Under the pieces are notes generated by a model that saw nothing but the letters and a program-made list of their open reading frames with translations, had not been told where the DNA came from and ran no database searches. Positions 58,846-64,000 of a DNA stretch of 64,000 bases are shown here, piece after piece. The stretch comes from Aegilops tauschii subsp. strangulata (lineage: Eukaryota; Streptophyta; Magnoliopsida; Poales; Poaceae): contig NC_053040.3 in the NCBI RefSeq assembly GCF_002575655.3, positions 355,940,267 to 356,004,266 of the forward strand. Reading direction: 5' to 3'. The first letter of the stretch is position 1. Each line of letters begins with the position of its first letter. The position numbers were made by a program, and so were the translations under genes.

Positions 58846-59195
58846 GTGTAGCGAACGAAAGCTTCTCCTAGTCCTGCCAGCCACCACGCTCATGGGCGAG
58901 GGAGGGCCCAGCTTCATTGACTTACTGCTCCTGCCTTTGCGTCCATGACAGGTGGTCTCAACAGGTCGGTGGCCCACCTGTCATGCAGCCAAAGGCAGGT
59001 GCGGTTAAGGCGAGAGGGCGCTGTAGTAATCAAACTTCTCGGTCTTGTACGAGTTGACGCGACACATCAAAGAACTGCACTTGATATATTTCAATAATTT
59101 GCGTTTACCGATGCATTAATTACAATGCATGCATGCATGCCGTGACTCTCCTTTTGATACTTGCATGTGTTGATTTAATGCACCTTGAAGTATTA
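58846..59195. repeat. Large inverted repeat, right arm
   Basis: Reverse complement of 56915-57372. The loop between the arms is about 1.47 kb and includes the start and promoter of the small gene. The part 58846-59075 also forms the second half of a direct copy of 58135-58425. The arm ends about 50 bp before the SINA-like ATG. Confidence 0.8.
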
Positions 59196-59247
59196 TGAAT
59201 ATGTGACGGTAAAGCTTTGTAATGCCCCAGCCCTAATAAAGCGAGAG

Positions 59248-59938
59248 ATGGTTGTCCACGAGGAGGGCGAGATCATGCAGACGGAACATGACCCGACGAT
59301 GGAGCTCTCTATGGTCTCGATGGACCTCACCTTGCTCCACTGCCCCTTGTGCCTCCGCCCCTTGAAGCCTCCAGTGTATGAGGTTCGAATACACCTCGTC
59401 CGTCGGCTGATCGAGCAAGGTGCAGGTTTCCTGATTGATGTGTAGTTCGATTGATTTGTGCAGTGCAAGGGAGGGCACCTGGCTTGCGCAGACTGCCGCG
59501 TCGAGCGCCCCGGGAACCAGCGGCAGTACCAGAAGTGCGAGCGCGGCGGTGTCTTCGACGTGCGGAACACGAGGTGGACGCCGTCCTCTCCTCGGTGAGG
59601 GTGGAGTGCCCGCATGAAGGCTGTGGGCTCTACGTCACTTACCACAAGCTCGCCGATCACCAGAGCGTGTGTCCGCTCGCGCCCTGCAAATGCCCCGTGC
59701 GCGTGTGCAGCTATGAAGGCCCGTCGCCGGTGCTCTCCCACCACATCAGCACCGTGCATCCCATGCCCGCGCACAGGATCCAGTACGGCAAGGCGCTCCA
59801 GCTGCAAGTGCCACTGTCGGAGCCACGGCTCTTGCTGTTCACGGAGGAGGACGGCCGCGCGTTTTTCTTGGTCGGCGGCGTGCTCGACATCGGCGCGCCT
59901 ATCACCGTATCGGTCGTCTGCATCAGAGCGGGGGCATC
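59248..59938 (+). pseudogene. SINA-like E3 ubiquitin ligase, frameshifted and truncated
   Basis: Exon 1 59248-59382 (MVVHEEGEIMQTEHD ... LLHCPLCLRPLKPPVYE), intron 59383-59463 (GT...GTGCAG), exon 2 from 59464 (CKGGHLACADCR). The split RING-like motif C-P-L-C...C-x-G-G-H-x2-C-x2-C, then VECPHEGCGLYVTYHKLADH and CPLAPCKCPVRVC, is the RING plus SIAH-type zinc finger of plant SINA-like ligases. The second RING Cys pair is incomplete (KCERGG). A net one-base shift near 59570 separates the RING from the zinc-finger frame. The substrate-binding region starts (LFTEEDGRAFFLVGGVLDI) but is cut at 59939 by a Gypsy LTR. Intact relatives ubiquitinate proteins with an E2; this copy is likely dead. Confidence 0.8.
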
Positions 59939-60413
59939 TGTCGGTGTCAAAACCGGCGGATCTCGGGTAGGGGGTCCCGAACTGTGCGTCTAGGATCGAT
60001 GGTAACAGGAGACGGGGGACACGATGTTTACCCAGGTTCGGGCCCTCTCTATGGAGGTAATACCCTACTTCCTGCTTGATTGATCTTGATTAATATGAGT
60101 ATTACAAGAGTTGATCTACCACGAGATCGTAATGGCTAAACGCTAGAAGTCTAGCTTATGACTATGATAATGTGTGTCCCTTCCGGACTAACCCCTCCGG
60201 TTTATATAGACACTCGGGGGATCTAGGGTTTACATGGAGTCGGTTACATAAGAAGGAATCTTTATAGTTGGTCACCAAGCTTGCCCTCCACGCCAAGTAG
60301 AGTCCAATCCGGACACGGTGCAGTCTTCAGCCTTCATGTCTTCACAGCCCACCAGTCCGGCCCACGGATAACAGGCCGGACGCCCGAGGACCCCTTAGTC
60401 CAGGACTCCATCA
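59939..60413 (+). repeat. 5' LTR of the Transposase_28-type element
   Basis: 475 bp, TG...CA. It contains GGTTTATATAGACAC near 60198-60212 as a TATA-like motif, followed by a transcribed half rich in CCGGAC motifs. The upstream target duplication would be GCATC (59934-59938); its partner is outside the window. Confidence 0.75.
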
Positions 60414-60728
60414 GTAGCCCCCAAACCAGTCTTCAATAGCGAGGTGTTCGACACACATATTGTCTTCGGCATTGCAAGGGGGGTTCCTCCTTCGATGATC
60501 TTCAAGTAATGTATTCGGCCATTGATCCAACGTCGCCTCCTTGGCTTCTGCACGCTAAATAATCTTCGTCCACCACGTGTCGAGCTAATGTGGAAGGTTA
60601 GGGTATTCTTTTAAATAACACCCCATCAATGCGAGGAAGAGCGCCTATTTAAAGAGATTGGATCCCAGATCCATCCAGCGCTACGCAGAAGAAATCCCCA
60701 GAGACTGCCTAGGGGAAACCATTCCAGC
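60414..60728 (+). other. Leader of the Transposase_28-type element
   Basis: 315 bp between the LTR and the first ATG. GTAGCCCCCAAACC follows the LTR where a primer-binding site is expected, but I cannot match it to a tRNA. CCTATTTAAAGAGATTGG near 60649 is a possible promoter or leader motif. Confidence 0.45.
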
Positions 60729-63542
60729 ATGGCTAGTGTTCCCAGCTCCTCCGCTCGTCCTGGCCCAGAGAAAGGCGAGTGGGAGAGATGTTCCATGTCT
60801 CATAGCCAATTGGCGAAGTTGAAAACGCAGGGATTCCTTCCCCCCGTGGATCTAGTCCCTGTTCGAGCGGGGCTAGCTTCCTTCAACGGTGGAACTCAGG
60901 CAGAGGCTTCCCCAATCCATCCGGGGGAGATCGAGTGTGTTTTGTCCCCTACCTGCTAAGAGGCGTTGGATTTCCGATCCATCCATTCCTCCGAGGGCTT
61001 CTGGAGTACTACGGCCTCCAGCTGCACAATTTCACTCCGGCCTCCATCCTGCACATTGCGAGTTACGTCGCTTTATGCAAAATGTTCCTGGGCGTCGAGG
61101 CTCATTTCAAGTTGTGGAGGAAGTTGTTCTGTCTCGTCTCGCGCAATCACGAAGGGTCGATATTTGAAGTGGGCGGAGCCGAAGTATGGCGGGTTGCCGA
61201 TACCGGATACCCATCCGGCACACCCAGGAAGGCACCTGATGAATGGCCCTCCGAATGGTTTTATATAGAGGACGTTGCGCTTCCTGACCCGGTTCGAAAG
61301 GGTCTTCCGGAATTTGCACGCGTCCCGCTGAAGAAACGCCATAGTTGGCGCCCCCAGAGCCTTGAAGAGGAAGATAGTGCGGAGGTTCGTCAGCTGATGA
61401 GCAAGATAAAAGAGCACGCTTTGTCCGGACTCACAGTAATCAAGGTCATGGCAATCTCCGTAACGCGAGGGGTTCAGCCGCTCCAGTACAGAGGGCTTCC
61501 AATGTGGGACTACAATGGGGAGGGTGACGCCTCTCGTTGCGGCCGGAAAGGTCCGGATACCCCTCCCGCTTTGGCTAAGATATTAGCCGAACTGTTCAAA
61601 GGGGAGGAAAAGGAATTTCTTCGAATCAGGCTCAGAGACAGGTACTCTATGTATAACCCTCCCAGTTGGGTAAGGTCCGTCCCCTCTATTTTTACTCCTT
61701 CCATCTTCGAATTGCCTTTGATGAATTTCTAGTTTGTTTGCTTATGATAGCACTGGCGAAAGGTCACCGAGGGATTTTATAGTCCCGCCCCACAGCCGAA
61801 GAACCACAACCCGGAGCTTGATCCCGGGTTTGAAGAGGACTGGATATATTTGTGGTGCTCGCGGAGGGGGGGTTTTACCAGGCGAGCTATGATGGCACAG
61901 AAGTGGCCATCATCGCCGACTACCCTGGTCTTCTTCCCGCTTCACAGGTAAGTAATCAAGAAACACCTTCTCTGAAAGGGTGCTCTTACTCTGCCTCACC
62001 CGCCACACTGTCGCGCGTTCTACAGGGAGGCGTTTGACGATACTGAGGAAATCAGTTCCTTCGCCGGGCAGGCCTTCGAAGAGGAGGGCCGATGAAGGCA
62101 TCGCCGGGCCCTCGTCGAGGAGGGCCGATGAAGGCATCGCCGGGCCCTCGTCGAGGAGGTACAGATAAATATATTTTTCAGTGGCCGTATCCAACTGTGA
62201 CCTGTGCGCCTGTTTGATTACAGGAAAAAGGTTCGCCGGACTGTGTCCGCGGGTCCGGTCGGCCGCGCTCCCGACAACCAAGATGTGGACCCAGTCGGGG
62301 AGACGGGGGCCGATGTAGGAACAAAGCCGGGCTGCCTTTCGGCCGAGGGTTCGGGCAATATGTCTGTTACTAACTCGGAAGTGGAGAGCGCCATGAATCA
62401 TCGGCGCTGCAGGGCTGTTTTATGAGACCTGAAGTTCTCGGACGAGGCATTTCATGCCTTTTGCTCTGGCGACGCATACATCCGAGCTGCTCGAGACGGG
62501 ATTAGAAAAGCCACGAGGCAGTATCTGACAGATGTGCAGGTAAGTTTTCTTTGTCAAAAAAGAATAGCCATATACCCGTAGCCCCCAAGACTGAAAGCAG
62601 TTGGCACGACAGATTTAAGGATTATTGAACAACCAGGTCCTCGCGGAGAAGAATGGTCTGCTAACCCAGGAGCTGGAGCAGTGTCGGATGCAGCTGAGCT
62701 GCTACCGCCGAACTGGGAGACTTGAAGAAGTCGTCCTCTGGTATTGTTCCCTTCTACCAAGGAACAATAATTGTGTACCCACCGCGCTAATGTAGCTACT
62801 GATTTCGCATAATAGGGCCGCCTGATCAACTTGCAAAGAAGCTGAAGGCTGCCCAAGAGGGAGAAAAAGAGGCGAAAAGGCAACACGCCACAGGCGAGCG
62901 TGTGCTTACCCATGTCAGAGGTGAGAAAAACAAGCTGCAGGACTCCAACACTGCATTGGGTGAAGAGTTGAAAGATGTTCGAGCCCAGCTAGCCGTTTCC
63001 ATGAAGGAGAACAAGGAACTGCGGGGCGGTATCTTCAGTATGTGTCTGAACTTCATTTGTGAATTAGCTCAGAGATAAATGGGACTGAAATAGTCATGTT
63101 TGCAGGTTTACTGACGGGCCGTCCTGAAGAGGAGGCGTCCAGATCATCGAGTCATCTGCTACAGAGGCTGTCACAGGTGCACGAGCATGCTCGGCTAGCC
63201 ATGCGGAGTGTGGCTAAGGCCTTATGGCCGTCCGACTCCCCTCCAGGAAGTATGGAGGAGCTTGTAGAGCTGTTCAAGGGAGCTCGGCGGCATATCCGGC
63301 TATGGAAGATATCGGCCTGCCGAGAGGGTGCGCGGGAAGCCTGGGCCATGGTGAAAATGCGATATACCAAGCTGGACCCGAATCACAAGGCCAGGGTTGG
63401 ACCGCTAGGGTCCAATGGGGAAGAGATTCCCGTTAGTTTAGTATATGGCCAAGTAGAGGTGGCCGCCAAATATTCCCAACAGGATTGTAAGTTAGACCGC
63501 CTGTTGGACGGTGTAGAGAGGGAAGTGTTTGAGTCCAAGTGA
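60729..63542 (+). pseudogene. Transposase_28-like (gypsy-type) protein, multi-exon
   Basis: Exons inferred from splice sites: 60729-61669, 61751-61947, 62026-62158, 62224-62539, 62637-62740, 62816-63037 and 63106-63542. It starts MASVPSSSARPGPEKGEWER with LKTQGFLPPVDLVPVRAGLA; after a frameshift near 60930, CFVPYLLRGVGFPIHPFLRG and LLEYYGLQLHNFTPASILHI, then MWDYNGEGDASR. Later exons: FYQASYDGTEVAIIADYPG, PGRPSKRRADEGIAGPSS (a 36-bp tandem duplication at 62081-62152), a coiled coil (GLLTQELEQCRMQL, LGEELKDVRAQLAVSMKENK) and a C-terminal exon SHLLQRLSQVHEHARLAMRS. Breaks: at least three frameshifts (60930, 61850, 62055) and TGA in place of CGA near 62425. Probably nucleic-acid or particle binding; function unproven. 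Confidence 0.7.
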
Positions 63543-64000
63543 CTATGTATTTTCCTTGCCCTCTGTAATTCTAGCTGAATTGTATAGCATTTGTCATGGC
63601 AGACCTTTTCGCCTCATCCTCCGGGCTCGAGGGTGCGGAGTGTTTCCATATACCCTCGCGGCCGAATAGGCCGGGGCATACCTGGAAAACTAGGCGTAGG
63701 GGTCACAATTGCTTGAACAGACAAGTTGTATTCTGCTAGTTATGTTATATTACATTTGAGTCGTAAGAAACATCTTCCAGAGGGAATAGTTTCGTTAAGG
63801 GTTCCTTTCCCTAGGTCTGCATGTATTAATGTACATGTCCGAGTTATGGTGGAAGAAAAATTACCGTTTCTGTAACTTCTGGGGGTTACCAATGGAGTAT
63901 TTGAAAAAACGTCTTTAATTCACCGACCGAATATTCCCTGAAGAACGCTAGCTTTCGGCTTCACCCAGTCTGAGGTACACATCCGGATGACCCGGCAGTA
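63543..64000 (+). other. Internal non-coding DNA of the Transposase_28-type element
   Basis: After the stop at 63540, no coding signal to the end of the window. Motifs such as CCTCGCGGCCGAATAGG and CACATCCGGATGACCCGG fit the spacer between this gene and the distal part of the element. Confidence 0.5.

Larger units (their letters stand above)
59939..64000 (+). mobile_element. Gypsy-type element with intron-containing Transposase_28-like gene, 5' part
   Basis: The 5' LTR (59939-60413) interrupts the SINA-like gene and is followed by a leader, a multi-exon gene (60729-63542) and non-coding DNA to the window end. The 3' LTR is outside. The gene type (Pfam Transposase_28, 'putative gypsy type transposon') occurs in Triticeae Gypsy elements; the LTR begins TGTCGGTGTCAAAACCGGCG and ends AGTCCAGGACTCCATCA, a form I associate with that group. 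Confidence 0.75.

Overview
This window is plant intergenic DNA, almost certainly from a grass of the wheat/barley tribe (Triticeae). The basis is the mix of mobile elements: an Angela/BARE-like Copia element, long-LTR Gypsy elements whose LTRs begin TGATACRTCTCC or TGATACGTCC, CACTA transposons with Triticeae-style subterminal repeats, Stowaway-type MITEs, and a Gypsy element with an intron-containing Transposase_28-like gene. There are no bacterial features and no tRNA or rRNA genes. Family names come from recognising sequence, not from a search.

Layout. 1-0.64 kb: a Stowaway-type MITE and unclassified DNA. 0.64-11.5 kb: the 3' part of an old LINE, split by a complete non-autonomous Gypsy element (862-10357, target duplication GCTCC) that has gag-protease and a second 3' ORF but no reverse transcriptase or integrase. 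11.6-13.1 kb: a second LINE tail and unclassified DNA. 13.1-31.3 kb: a large CACTA element (13146-31321, target duplication GAG) with no visible transposase. It carries a decayed 3'-5' exonuclease-like gene, a decayed coiled-coil ORF, an apparently intact three-exon B3-like gene and a ~0.5 kb tandem satellite; an Angela Copia element (18143-26872, duplication CATAA) sits inside the satellite. 33.2-35.1 kb: a long-TIR Mutator-type foldback element split by a solo LTR. 36.5-48.0 kb: two related Gypsy LTRs tail to tail; the second is the 3' LTR of a minus-strand Gypsy element with a degraded gag-pol, itself cut by a solo LTR (46333-47936) and by a second CACTA-like element starting at 47989. 48-52.3 kb: that element's minisatellites and large tandem repeats. 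52.3-56.6 kb: unclassified DNA with a gene-like minus-strand promoter. 56.6-59.2 kb: MITE fragments and a small gene family in inverted and direct duplicates, with one intact ORF. 59.2-59.9 kb: a SINA-like E3 ubiquitin ligase gene, frameshifted and cut by another Gypsy element (59939 to beyond the window).

How it fits together. Most coding sequence belongs to mobile elements and most is broken by nonsense changes, several of them C-to-T in CGA or CAG/CAA codons. The sequences most likely to be host genes are the 142-aa minus-strand ORF at 57.1-57.6 kb and the SINA remnant. The most unusual structural signal is shared by the two long Gypsy elements: each has, upstream of its last ORF, a segment resembling the promoter half of its own LTR, and each repeats its polypurine-tract motif in gag, after the last ORF and at the 3' LTR.
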